NCBI GenBank assembly: GCA_001464665.1
Contig: LNDP01000015.1
Coordinates: 62,001-126,000 of the forward strand
Source: Acidobacteria bacterium Ga0074141
GTDB lineage: Bacteria > Acidobacteriota > Blastocatellia > Pyrinomonadales > Pyrinomonadaceae
Direction: 5' to 3'
Length of the DNA stretch: 64,000 bases
Position numbers and translations under genes: made by a program. Each line of letters begins with the position of its first letter. Position 1 is the first letter of the stretch. The notes under the pieces were generated by a model. The model worked only from the letters and a program-made list of their open reading frames with translations. It did not search any database and was not told the DNA's origin. Below are positions 36,788-45,215 of the stretch, piece after piece.

Positions 36788-37282
36788 ATGCTCTATCGGC
36801 CAAAATTCTGCTGCAGCTGCGGTGAGCGGATCGAACGGGCGGAGTGGGGATTGCTCACCAGCCGCCGGTTCTGCGATTTTTGTGCAACGGAGAACATGGG
36901 CTTTGAGTGGGCGAATAAAGGAACGCTCGCCCTTGGCTTGGTTCTCGGCCTTTTCGGCTTCGTGAGCTTTCTCGGCGGCACCGGAAACGGAACTCCGGCC
37001 CGGATGGAAGCTCCGGCCGCGGTGGTCAATGAGAAGCGTTTCCTAAAGCCGTTGCCTGTCGAAGTAAAGCAGGCCGAGCCGGCGAGGCCGCTCTCGCAAG
37101 TTCCGGAACCGGTTCAGCCATCGCAGGCTTTAATTGCTCCGGCCGAGCCGGTAAGGCCCGTTCCGGCTGTAGCAAAGTTTTTCTGCGGTTACCCGACAAA
37201 GAAGGGAACGCCTTGCTCTCGAAAGGTGAAAGTGAAAGGTGCGAGGTGCTACCAACACGACGGGCTCGAACTTCCCGAGTGA
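36788..37282 (+). CDS. Membrane protein with N- and C-terminal Cys-rich zinc motifs
   Basis: A 164-residue protein. The N-terminus has CCSCGERIERAEWG and CDFC (residues 8-33), a zinc ribbon. One transmembrane helix follows (LALGLVLGLFGFVSFLGG, about 48-65), then a Pro/Glu-rich linker of about 60 residues, and a C-terminal CGYPTKKGTPCSRKV with CYQHDG, resembling short Cys-His modules (DUF5763-like) that bind metal. Function unknown. It sits between the VWA protein and a Ser/Thr kinase. Confidence 0.65.
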   Translation: MLYRPKFCCSCGERIERAEWGLLTSRRFCDFCATENMGFEWANKGTLALGLVLGLFGFVSFLGGTGNGTPARMEAPAAVVNEKRFLKPLPVEVKQAEPARPLSQVPEPVQPSQALIAPAEPVRPVPAVAKFFCGYPTKKGTPCSRKVKVKGARCYQHDGLELPE

Positions 37283-37316
37283 TTTTTGTTGCACCCTTTT
37301 GCCTCAATTTTGAATC

Positions 37317-37344
37317 ACTTATAACTGGCCCTGATGTTATAAGT
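37317..37344. repeat. Perfect inverted repeat upstream of the Ser/Thr kinase gene
   Basis: acttataac (37317-37325) is the reverse complement of gttataagt (37336-37344), with a 10-base centre. This dyad lies about 115 bases before the kinase ATG, in a 175-base intergenic gap, where it could be an operator. No T run follows, so it is not a clear terminator. Confidence 0.55.
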
Positions 37345-37457
37345 ATGCCTGGCGTGAGAATTCTTGTTGATGTTTAACCATATTTGTAAGAAAATGTCTG
37401 AGATTAGGCCTCAAACATTGTGTCACCCATTCTTCAGTTCATCAGCCTAAAAACGAA

Positions 37458-39386
37458 ATGAAACCACTTGCACAAAATACGATGATCCAGGGCCGCTACC
37501 TGATCGTCCAGCTCATCGGCAAAGGCGGGATGGGTGAGGTCTATCTCGCCGTGGATCAACGTCTTGGGAGTGCCGTCGCTCTCAAGCGGACATTTTATGC
37601 CGGCGATGAAGCTCTCGGACAGGCTTTTGAACGCGAGGCTCGTACGCTTGCCCGCTTGCGGCACCCGGTCTTGCCGAAGGTCAGCGACCACTTCACCGAG
37701 GGCGACCAGCAGTATCTGGTGATGGAGCATATCTCGGGCGACGACCTGGCAAAGCGGCTCGAGGTTGCACAGAAGGCGTTCCCGATCAACTGGGTGATGT
37801 TCTGGGCCGATCAGCTTCTCGACGCACTCTCGTATCTGCATTCGCATGAGCCGCCGATCATCCATCGCGACATCAAGCCGCAGAACCTTAAACTTACTGA
37901 CGAGAATCACATTATCCTGCTCGATTTCGGCCTCTCGAAAAGCTCGACAGGTAACACGCTGATCCGTGAAGATGGGACGGGTACGTCCTCCGGAAGTTCT
38001 GGAAGCGTTGTCGGCTATACGCCTCATTACGCTCCGATGGAGCAGATACGCGGCATCGGGACGAACGAGCGAAGTGACCTTTATGCTCTTGCGGCAACGC
38101 TCTATCAGTTGATGACAAACGTCGTCCCGGCCGATGCTCTAACGCGTGCCGACCGAATGCTTGCCGGTATCGAAGATCCGGTCGAACCGCTGTACATAGT
38201 GAACCCGGAGATCTCGAAGGATGTCTCAGATTCCATCGCAAAGGCGATGGACCTCTCGCAGGATAAACGCTACGCGACCGCCCGCGAGATGCAAAAGGCC
38301 TTGCGGAAGGCCTACGCGGCGATGCAAGCCGCAACGTCTGAGAAGACCGTCGCATTCACTGCTGAGGAGTCGGCGAAGATCACTGAACAAAGCACGGCCG
38401 AACCGCAGGTCCCGGCTACGACCTCGTTCGACAAGACCGAGGTAATGGACTTTTCAAACGCTGCCGGGCTCGCAGGAGCAGGTGCGATCGCCGGGTCGGC
38501 AGCCAACGAACCGGAGCCGGTCCCGGTCGATATGGATGCTACCGTTGCGTTTAATTCTGACGCAGGCGGGTCGGAAGTGAAGCAGTCAGACCTTAAAACA
38601 GAGGTCTTCATTGGGGGTGCCGGCCTTGGCGATTACGGAACGCCGGCAGAGACGCCTCCCGAGCAGTTCGTTCAGGAAGAAGCTGCACCGAGTGATTACT
38701 CGACGCCGTACGACGGGTCTTCAGAGCAGCCATACGACGCAACCGTTGCCAATTTTAATGCCGGCGGGTACGGTTCGGACAGCGGGCCTTCGCAGCCGGA
38801 TGAATTTTATACCACGCCGGGATTCACGCCGGATTCTGAGAGCGGAACAGACTTTCAGAACGAGGCTCGTTCTGACGATGAGGCTCCGTTTGAAGAACCA
38901 GCCGTAGCGGCCGCGGCGGCGGGCTCGTCGCAGCCTGCACCAACAGCAAAAAAGAAAGGCTCGGGCGGCAAGATCCTTGCGATATTTGCCGGTTTGTTCG
39001 CGATATTTATACTTGCTCTCGCGGGAGTCGGCGGCGGTTGGTATTACTATACGAATTATTATGCCGGTGGGCAGACCGATCCGGAGCCGACACCGCTTCC
39101 AACATTTGAGGCAACGCCTTCGCCGGAACCGACCCTTGACGTAACGTTCGACTCGAATGTGAACAGTAATTCGAATTCGAATTCGAATTCGAATGCGAAC
39201 GTGAACGTGAACGCCGCGACGCCAACCCCGACTCCGACCCCGGTCGTTGAGACAACGCCCGGAACTCGGGGGCAGCCAACGCCGCAGCGGACCCGAACAC
39301 CCGCAGGTACGCGTACACCGCAGCGGCCAACGCCTCAGAGGCCGACGCCGACGCCGCGGCGAACAGGACCCGGAATTTTGCAGTAA
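37458..39386 (+). CDS. Transmembrane Ser/Thr protein kinase (Hanks type)
   Basis: A 642-residue kinase. The kinase domain (residues 12-285) has the glycine loop GKGGMGEVYL (21-30), Lys43 in AVALKR, Glu60, the catalytic HRDIKPQNL (His136-Arg137-Asp138) and DFG (156-158). An acidic, Thr/Pro-rich linker of about 215 residues, one transmembrane helix (about 503-530), and a low-complexity tail follow. The tail has Asn-Ser and Asn-Val repeats and a Thr-Pro-Arg stretch. The tail lies outside the membrane. The TPR gene follows closely. The substrate is unknown. Confidence 0.92.
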   Translation: MKPLAQNTMIQGRYLIVQLIGKGGMGEVYLAVDQRLGSAVALKRTFYAGDEALGQAFEREARTLARLRHPVLPKVSDHFTEGDQQYLVMEHISGDDLAKRLEVAQKAFPINWVMFWADQLLDALSYLHSHEPPIIHRDIKPQNLKLTDENHIILLDFGLSKSSTGNTLIREDGTGTSSGSSGSVVGYTPHYAPMEQIRGIGTNERSDLYALAATLYQLMTNVVPADALTRADRMLAGIEDPVEPLYIVNPEISKDVSDSIAKAMDLSQDKRYATAREMQKALRKAYAAMQAATSEKTVAFTAEESAKITEQSTAEPQVPATTSFDKTEVMDFSNAAGLAGAGAIAGSAANEPEPVPVDMDATVAFNSDAGGSEVKQSDLKTEVFIGGAGLGDYGTPAETPPEQFVQEEAAPSDYSTPYDGSSEQPYDATVANFNAGGYGSDSGPSQPDEFYTTPGFTPDSESGTDFQNEARSDDEAPFEEPAVAAAAAGSSQPAPTAKKKGSGGKILAIFAGLFAIFILALAGVGGGWYYYTNYYAGGQTDPEPTPLPTFEATPSPEPTLDVTFDSNVNSNSNSNSNSNANVNVNAATPTPTPTPVVETTPGTRGQPTPQRTRTPAGTRTPQRPTPQRPTPTPRRTGPGILQ

Positions 39387-39404
39387 TTTGCGATGGAGAC
39401 CGAA

Positions 39405-40823
39405 ATGAGAAAGCTCGTCAATGTTGTTGGAATTGTGATGTTCGCTGTGCTTTTTGGCACAGTGTTCTTTTCATCTGAGGCCGCAGGGCAGAATCGCCGT
39501 GATGTACAGCGGGCGAACCGGCTTGTTACGGAAGGCAATCAGTTGTTCAATCAGCGGAATTATAACGCGGCACTCGAAAAGTATGCCGAAGCGATCGTGC
39601 TTGTTCCGCGTAATGCCGGTGCATATTTCTGGAAGGGAATGTCGCATCACAATCTTGAGCAGGGGGAAATGGCCCTTGCGGAATTTGATAAAGCGTTGAC
39701 CTACGGCTATGAGCGTCCGCTCGATATATATCGCGTCCGCTGGCGAATACATTTTGCCCGCAAAGACTATGCGGCCGCACTCAGCGATGTCCAAAATGGT
39801 TCGTCGATCGACCCGAACAATTTCGAATTCGTGTTGGCCCGCGGCGACCTGAATTTTGTCCAGAAAAAATACAACGATGCCATTCCGGCATACCTTGCCG
39901 CGATCGAAAAGCAGCCGACGAATGGAGCGATCCAGCTTAATCTCGCGTGGTCCTATTACTACACCGGAAATACGAACGCGCAGTACAATTACGCGAAACA
40001 GGCATTAAGCCGCGGCGTGCAGAACCCGGCCGATGCCCATTTGCTGATAGCAGACGCTTCCTATAAGCTCCGGCGATATCAGGAAGCAACCGAGTCTTAC
40101 AAACAGGCATTGCGGGCAAATCCGGATAACTATGAGATCTATCGGCGGCTGGCGGATCTCCATCGTATACAGAATCAATACGACGAGGCGATCACGGTTT
40201 CCCGTCAGGCCCTGACGCGGCTATCAAGTACCGGACAGGCCACGCGTGAACTTCAGGGGCAGATCTTCACTGACCTGAGTTGGTACTACAGCCTCAACGA
40301 ACAACACACCGAGGCTTCGGAAGCCGCAAAGGCCGGAACCACGTTCCTTCCGAACGAGTATATGGCCTACACAAATCTTTGCCGGGCCTATAACGACCTG
40401 AACAAGCCAGAAATGGCGATCCGCGAATGTAATAACGCTCTAAAGTTCCGCCCCGGCGATGGCGAGACGCATTTCTATCTCGGATACTCGAACAGCCTCC
40501 TCGGCCGAACGGCTGAAGCGCAGCGTAATTATAAACTCGCGGTTGCTGGCCTTGAGCAATTTACCCGAGAGAACCTTACCTATTCGGACGGTTTTTATCT
40601 GCTTGGGAATGCCTATTTTGCCGATGGCCAGACCGACAAGGCGATCACAGCATACAAGAAGTCCATCGAACTTAGCCCCGGGTTTCCGCGGGCACTCTAT
40701 AATCTCGGTTTTGTTCTCGTGCAAAAGCGGGACAAAGCAGGAGCAATGGAACAATACGAGAACCTGAAGGGTCTCGATTCAAAAAGGGCAGATCAGCTAA
40801 AGAAGGAGATCGATAAGCTCTGA
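39405..40823 (+). CDS. Secreted TPR-repeat protein
   Basis: A 472-residue protein with a signal peptide (VVGIVMFAVLFGTVFFSSEAAGQ) and at least ten TPR units, for example NYNAALEKYAEAIVLVP and QTDKAITAYKKSIELSPGFP. TPR arrays act as protein-binding scaffolds, probably here in the periplasm. ATG 39405 was chosen because ggag lies 6 bases before it; an upstream ATG at 39393 lacks this. It lies 18 bases after the kinase stop, so it is probably co-transcribed and may be a partner or target of the kinase. Confidence 0.85.
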   Translation: MRKLVNVVGIVMFAVLFGTVFFSSEAAGQNRRDVQRANRLVTEGNQLFNQRNYNAALEKYAEAIVLVPRNAGAYFWKGMSHHNLEQGEMALAEFDKALTYGYERPLDIYRVRWRIHFARKDYAAALSDVQNGSSIDPNNFEFVLARGDLNFVQKKYNDAIPAYLAAIEKQPTNGAIQLNLAWSYYYTGNTNAQYNYAKQALSRGVQNPADAHLLIADASYKLRRYQEATESYKQALRANPDNYEIYRRLADLHRIQNQYDEAITVSRQALTRLSSTGQATRELQGQIFTDLSWYYSLNEQHTEASEAAKAGTTFLPNEYMAYTNLCRAYNDLNKPEMAIRECNNALKFRPGDGETHFYLGYSNSLLGRTAEAQRNYKLAVAGLEQFTRENLTYSDGFYLLGNAYFADGQTDKAITAYKKSIELSPGFPRALYNLGFVLVQKRDKAGAMEQYENLKGLDSKRADQLKKEIDKL

Positions 40824-40898
40824 TATTTTGTAATTTCGATCGACCTAGGAATCTCTGGGTCAGTTGCGATCGATTGGCGTTCTCCTTCAAACACTCGG

Positions 40899-40935
40899 CG
40901 GTCTCTGCGTTCAGATCAATTGAACGCAGAGGCCG
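40899..40935. repeat. Long hairpin repeat after the TPR gene
   Basis: ctctgcgttca (40903-40913) is the perfect reverse complement of tgaacgcagag (40921-40931), with a 7-base loop; flanking cggt and gccg extend the stem to about 15 pairs, counting one G-T pair. No T run follows on either side. It lies in the convergent gap between the TPR and lipocalin genes and may be a REP-like element or a factor-dependent terminator. Confidence 0.7.
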
Positions 40936-40972
40936 CGAAGTATATGCGCGGAGCTAGCCGATTGCCAGCTCG

Positions 40973-42166
40973 CTAGTTGAATCCAAAACTCGGAAGAATG
41001 TCTCGCGGATTTCCGAAGAGAAAGAACGCCAGGTTCGGGCTTTCGTGAGATCGGTCGTAACCGACGAGCTCGGCATACGCCTTTCCTCTTACCGATTCCC
41101 CCGCTGCCGTTCCGCGGACGCGGCATGAACCTTCCCAATAGACGATCATCGTCGTTCCTCGGGTATCGAGTTCCTGGTCGCGAAACATCGGAGCGACACG
41201 CACATCAAGTTCGAGCATCGGCACCTTGATCGCCCATCCGCTCGGATATGTCGCATTAGTGTTCGGGCTCGTCCAGTGCTCGGTTGGTACGATGGTGAAG
41301 TCCTCGTTGCGGAGCTTGGTCACATTGCCATGCTCGTCAACATAGGTGCCGCTCGAATATGGCGAGGTTTCGTTCTCGCTGTTCCTTAGGTGATAGCACA
41401 TCAGCTCGCAGCCATTATCGAGCTGTATCGAGAACCAATCCCAGCCCTTTTGGTTCTCGGTCGGGAGCCATGTGCCAAACTCGCGGTCCATCCATCCTGA
41501 GCCGCGGAAGTGCTCGGTCTTGCCGCCGAGCGTAATATCGCCCTCCATCTCCATGCGGGTATAGGCAAAGTAGCGCGAAGCTTCTCCGGCATCTTTGAAC
41601 GAGACGCCGTTCTCGCCGTTGAGAACAACCGGCTTCGTCGGTTTGAGCGAGGCTTCGAAGATCGTGCCGTCTTTTAATGTTGCTCGAAGGATGTGAACGC
41701 CGCCCGATTCCCGCACCGACCAATCGCCAAGCCGCAGGTAATAGTGCGATTCGCTCGCTGCGGCCGGTTCATCCAAGACGCCGTTCGAACTCTTCTTGTG
41801 ATCGTAGCGAAACGATTGGCTCTCAACGTCCGAGATCGCAAAATGAGCGAAATAGAACGGGTTGCCAATCAGCCGCACCGGAACTATCGAAAACTTGTCG
41901 AGGTCCGTCCGGCGCTTGAAAAAGACCAGTTCAAAGCCGAATTCGCGGCCCGAGTCGGTCTCGGCATGGCCGGTGTAGTACCACCATTCGGTCTGCACGT
42001 CGGAATGCGCTGCGAGGTCGCGGGGAAGCTCGACCGGGTCGTGCTCCGTGCCATCGCGAAGCGTGCTCGCCCGGCCCGAGACCTGCTCGGCGAGAGATTC
42101 AAAAATGCCTTCGACCGCTCGGAGCGGTTCGGCTGTCACCTGTTCAAAAAGGTTGCGGATGTCCAT
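40973..42166 (-). CDS. AttH/CrtC-type lipocalin-like protein
   Basis: A 397-residue protein matching the AttH/CrtC group (carotenoid hydratase-like). Visible family marks are TEWWYYTGHAETDSG, FFKRRTD, GSGWMDREFGTWL, GWDWFSIQLDNGCELMCYHL and the C-terminal GKAYAELVGYD. Two lipocalin-like barrels are expected. AttH-like proteins act in lipid or hydroxy-acid metabolism, but the substrate is unknown. No signal peptide is evident, so it is probably cytoplasmic. Confidence 0.82.
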   Translation of the reverse strand: MDIRNLFEQVTAEPLRAVEGIFESLAEQVSGRASTLRDGTEHDPVELPRDLAAHSDVQTEWWYYTGHAETDSGREFGFELVFFKRRTDLDKFSIVPVRLIGNPFYFAHFAISDVESQSFRYDHKKSSNGVLDEPAAASESHYYLRLGDWSVRESGGVHILRATLKDGTIFEASLKPTKPVVLNGENGVSFKDAGEASRYFAYTRMEMEGDITLGGKTEHFRGSGWMDREFGTWLPTENQKGWDWFSIQLDNGCELMCYHLRNSENETSPYSSGTYVDEHGNVTKLRNEDFTIVPTEHWTSPNTNATYPSGWAIKVPMLELDVRVAPMFRDQELDTRGTTMIVYWEGSCRVRGTAAGESVRGKAYAELVGYDRSHESPNLAFFLFGNPRDILPSFGFN

Positions 42167-42204
42167 AGGTTTGGTTTTCGGGTCGCCAACCCCATCAGAT
42201 TCAA

Positions 42205-42238
42205 AAAAACAAAGCCGCGGTTGTTCATTTCCGCGGCT
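42205..42238 (-). terminator. Terminator of the sigma/anti-sigma operon
   Basis: On the minus strand agccgcgg / ccgcggct (42231-42238 and 42213-42220) forms the stem and is followed by ttgttttttt. It lies 30 bases past the anti-sigma stop. Confidence 0.85.
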
Positions 42239-42268
42239 GCGATGGCAAGTAATTTTTTTGAAGCAATT

Positions 42269-43105
42269 TTAATTAACCGGCGGGGTTTGCCTCATATCTA
42301 CATCCACGGTCTGAAGCTTTAGCACGACCCTTACGCTCTGCCCGCGGCGGTCCATACTAGCCGGAACGAACGGTGCAAAATCCGGATCGGATTGCAGAGC
42401 TTTTTCAAGGTCACGAATTGCCTGGTCGTCGTTGAGCGGCTCTACGACCTCGGCGATGCGGGCGAGCCCGTTGCCGAAGACGTCCGCAACCACAACAACC
42501 TCTTCATCCTTCATTTCGCCGCGAAGCAGCGACCGCGTCAATGCGACCAATGCCCCCTGCGGATTTACACTTGGCGATTCGGCCGAGACAGAATACCGCG
42601 TACTTGCGTACTGAAAAGGCGTAAGTTCAACCGAAAGCGGGTCGCTTCCTGTCAGGTAGATCGGCCGTTCAGCAGGCTGCTGCGGCGTTCGGTTCGCGGC
42701 CACGTTCAACCCCTCGGCCGGCGACATTAGCAGCCAAAGTAGCGTGATACCCATGACGAATGATGCGAATGAGCCGATCGTCGAAGGAAACAGCCAACGG
42801 TCGAACCAGTTTCCGGTACTTTCGATCAACCTGAAGCCGGGCGCCGCTGTCGGAGATATCGGAAGGCTCTCGGCCACGGCCGCACGGATCATTCCGATCC
42901 GCTCGGCCGATAGCCGCGGCCGGCTAAGCGATGCGATCTCGCTCTTTAGATCTTTCAGGTCGGCAAGCCGCTGACGGCAGACAGGGCAGCCGTCAAGATG
43001 CCTCTCTATCTCTGCGGCGTCACCGGAGCGAAGCCCGCCGTCAAAATACAACGGCAGAGTGAGTTCGATCTCTTTGCAACGCATTGACCTGTTCTCTCCG
43101 CTCAT
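42269..43105 (-). CDS. Anti-sigma factor with zf-HC2 domain
   Basis: A 278-residue protein. The N-terminal zinc-binding anti-sigma domain is MRCKEIELTLPLYFDGGLRS, then HLDGCPVCRQ, with the HxxxCxxC ligands. A transmembrane helix follows at about residues 115-135 (FASFVMGITLLWLLM), then an extracytoplasmic domain. It should hold the ECF sigma inactive until an envelope signal arrives. ATG 43105 was preferred to a longer start at 43252 because zf-HC2 proteins begin near the CKE motif and aaggga lies just upstream. It is downstream of the sigma gene. Confidence 0.82.
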   Translation of the reverse strand: MSGENRSMRCKEIELTLPLYFDGGLRSGDAAEIERHLDGCPVCRQRLADLKDLKSEIASLSRPRLSAERIGMIRAAVAESLPISPTAAPGFRLIESTGNWFDRWLFPSTIGSFASFVMGITLLWLLMSPAEGLNVAANRTPQQPAERPIYLTGSDPLSVELTPFQYASTRYSVSAESPSVNPQGALVALTRSLLRGEMKDEEVVVVADVFGNGLARIAEVVEPLNDDQAIRDLEKALQSDPDFAPFVPASMDRRGQSVRVVLKLQTVDVDMRQTPPVN

Positions 43106-43376
43106 ACTTCCCTTATCTAAATCGTTCGAACGGATCATCGGCTGGCACCACTCGGCTGCCGGAATCAGAGAAAATGCACTTCCTCGAATCCTGCAGGTCC
43201 CTTCGGTTTTTATCGCCACATCGATTTGCTGGTCAATGTCTGTAAAGATCAAGGCGACTCGTCACGAAAAGCACTGCAGCTAACCGGAGCAGAGCGTTTT
43301 CTGACCTCTCGTTTGGCACCGATACGTCGATTTTAGGCTGCTCGAGCAGGTGCCAGCGGATGATCCTATTCGATTG

Positions 43377-44030
43377 TCAATAACCTTTGAGCTTTCTTCT
43401 AAGCTCTTCACGGCCGCGGGCGATCCGCGATTTAACCGTGCCCATTGAGATGCCGAGCACCTCGGCTATCTCGTCGTAACTCAAACCCTCGATGTCGCAG
43501 AGCACTACGGCTTCGCTAAAGATCTCGGGCAGCTCATTCAGTGCCCGGCGGAGCGAAAGCTGCCTTTCGCGCCAGATGGCTTCGTCCTCGGGCGAACGCG
43601 AGCCCGCATCGAGAGTATCGCCGATCGTTTGCTCCGAAGGGCCGATAGGCGAATCGATCGAGATCGTCTTCGTCTTTCCCCGGCGGAACCACCATCGCTT
43701 TCTATTGCGGGCGTGGTTGATCGCGATGCGATAAAGCCATGTTTTCAATGCTGAGTCGCCGCGGAACCCCGTGACCGACTTTGCGGCACTCATGAACGTC
43801 TCTTGCGTAAGGTCCGCGGCTTCATCGGCATCTTCGGTCATGCGATAAAGCGTTGCGAAGATATCGCTCGAAAAGCGGTCGATCAGAGTGTCAAAAGCTT
43901 CTTGCCGCCCGGCCTTCAGCCCTTCAAGCAATTCTATTTCCTGCCTCGAGATGGCCGAGTCGAGTCCCGACGCCGAAGCTGCTTCGTTCAGCGTGTCCTC
44001 ATCGTAAGCGATCGATCTGCTAAGGGCCAT
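43377..44030 (-). CDS. ECF-family RNA polymerase sigma factor
   Basis: A 217-residue sigma factor with region 2 (about residues 35-110, ADEAADLTQETFMSAAKSV and GDSALKTWLYRIAINHARNRKR) and region 4 (about 155-215, EIFSEAVVLCDIEGLSYDEI and GISMGTVKSRIARGREELRR). The N-terminal 30 residues are extra. It pairs with the downstream zf-HC2 anti-sigma protein, so it is a membrane-signal-responsive regulator. A consensus sigma-E-type promoter lies 74 bases upstream, suggesting autoregulation. Confidence 0.95.
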   Translation of the reverse strand: MALSRSIAYDEDTLNEAASASGLDSAISRQEIELLEGLKAGRQEAFDTLIDRFSSDIFATLYRMTEDADEAADLTQETFMSAAKSVTGFRGDSALKTWLYRIAINHARNRKRWWFRRGKTKTISIDSPIGPSEQTIGDTLDAGSRSPEDEAIWRERQLSLRRALNELPEIFSEAVVLCDIEGLSYDEIAEVLGISMGTVKSRIARGREELRRKLKGY

Positions 44031-44103
44031 TTCGTCTGTCTGACTCGAAACCGCCGGGCTTTTTCAAAAGTGCCGTGGGGAACCATATCCCCTGTAACTA
44101 TGT

Positions 44104-44131
44104 TTAGACACCACTTTCTGAAAAATGTTCC
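44104..44131 (-). promoter_or_regulatory. ECF sigma-E-type promoter for the sigma gene
   Basis: On the minus strand GGAACAT, 15 bases, then GTCTAA matches the sigma-E-type consensus GGAACTT-N15/16-GTCTRA. The +1 would be about 65 bases before the sigma ATG. Placed here, it supports autoregulation of the sigma and anti-sigma genes. Confidence 0.75.
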
Positions 44132-44279
44132 CGGGTTTCGTAACTTTTTTTCTTCGGGAATGTTCCGCGAGCCTGTTATTTGCTCTTCCGTCGCATATAA
44201 GCTACATTTACTCTTTTGGAAACTTCCCGAATTTCCTTATTATATAACGATTTGGATAAGAGAAATTGCATTTTTTGTA

Positions 44280-45137
44280 ATGGCGAGAAAGAAACGAAGA
44301 ATTGAACAGGCCGTTCCCGTAGCGGCGAATGAGCCGGCCGAGAAGCCGCGTTACCAGGATCCGTTCCAGTCGGCCGTCACTAGCCGCATAGAAGAAGCAG
44401 GCAAGGTGTTCGAAGGCAAAGGCAGGACGATCCTTTATGGCCTCGGCGCTCTGGCCGTGCTCGGGATCATTATTGCGGTCTTTGTTCAATGGAACAACAG
44501 GTCCCAGGCCGCAGCCCAGACTGCACTCGGCAAGGGCATCGAGATAATGCAGGCACAGGTGACGGACGTTCCGCCGCTTGCGGGTTCAACCGAGAAGACC
44601 TACAAGACGCAACGTGAACGTGCCGAGGCCGCGATCGCCGAATTCGAATCGGTTGCACGCGAGCATGGCGGTGCGGCTGCTGAAAAGGCAAAGTATTTCG
44701 CGGCAGTGAACAGACTGAGCATTGATCGCGAACTTGCTCTGGGCGAGCTCGAAGCCATGGCGGCCGGCAGCGGCGAGGTCGCAACTCTCGCGACGTTTGC
44801 TTCGGCGCAGGCACGATTCGATGCAGGCCAGTTTGATCTGGCTGCTGCTCATTACCGAAAGCTCAGCACCGGAGACGGAACGATCATCCCGCTTGATACC
44901 ATCAAGCTCGAACTCGGCAATACGCTCGAAAAGCAGGGAAACAAGGAAGAGGCGGTCAACATTTTCTTTGAGATCGCAAAAACCGCAAGCGAAGCGAAGG
45001 ATAAAGAAGGAAAAGCAGTACCGCAAAGTGCGGCCGCTCTTGAGGCAAAGGACAGGTTAAAAGAACTCGCACCTGAGAGGGCTAGTGAGATACCTGAACC
45101 GGATCCAGCCGCCGCCGGAATGCCGTTCGGATTCTAA
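44280..45137 (+). CDS. YfgM-like single-pass membrane protein with TPR-type domain
   Basis: A 285-residue protein. A basic N-terminus (MARKKRRIEQ) is followed by one transmembrane helix (TILYGLGALAVLGIIIAVFVQ, about residues 50-70) and a helical extracytoplasmic domain resembling tetratricopeptide_21 of YfgM (QFDLAAAHYRKLSTG, EEAVNIFFEIAKTA). YfgM proteins associate with the Sec translocon and envelope chaperones. ATG 44280 was chosen because the alternative frame starts inside the sigma gene. It is divergent from the sigma gene. Confidence 0.72.
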   Translation: MARKKRRIEQAVPVAANEPAEKPRYQDPFQSAVTSRIEEAGKVFEGKGRTILYGLGALAVLGIIIAVFVQWNNRSQAAAQTALGKGIEIMQAQVTDVPPLAGSTEKTYKTQRERAEAAIAEFESVAREHGGAAAEKAKYFAAVNRLSIDRELALGELEAMAAGSGEVATLATFASAQARFDAGQFDLAAAHYRKLSTGDGTIIPLDTIKLELGNTLEKQGNKEEAVNIFFEIAKTASEAKDKEGKAVPQSAAALEAKDRLKELAPERASEIPEPDPAAAGMPFGF

Positions 45138-45156
45138 AAATCTCCAAGCAGTTTGA

Positions 45157-45196
45157 TGGCCCGGGCAGAGAGAATACTTGACGCCCGGGCCATTCT
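45157..45196 (+). terminator. Terminator-like hairpin between the YfgM-like and TPR genes
   Basis: tggcccgggc (45157-45166) pairs perfectly with gcccgggcca (45183-45192) around 16 bases. Only ttct follows, so it may attenuate rather than stop transcription. Its position argues for a start of the next gene after it. Confidence 0.5.
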
Positions 45197-45215
45197 GCAT
45201 TTACATCTAAAGGTA

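Noticed and set aside
39160-39380. Repeat array in the kinase gene considered as a CRISPR-like or satellite repeat
   Set aside because: The repeats are in frame and encode Asn-Ser and Thr-Pro low-complexity protein sequence. There are no spacers.
43105-43252. Longer N-terminus for the anti-sigma factor
   Set aside because: The extra 49 residues resemble non-coding sequence, and zf-HC2 proteins normally start at the CKE motif. A ribosome site supports the shorter start.
43803-44279. Long N-terminal extension of the YfgM-like protein
   Set aside because: This part of the frame runs antisense through the ECF sigma gene and its promoter. The plausible basic start MARKKRRIEQ lies at 44280.
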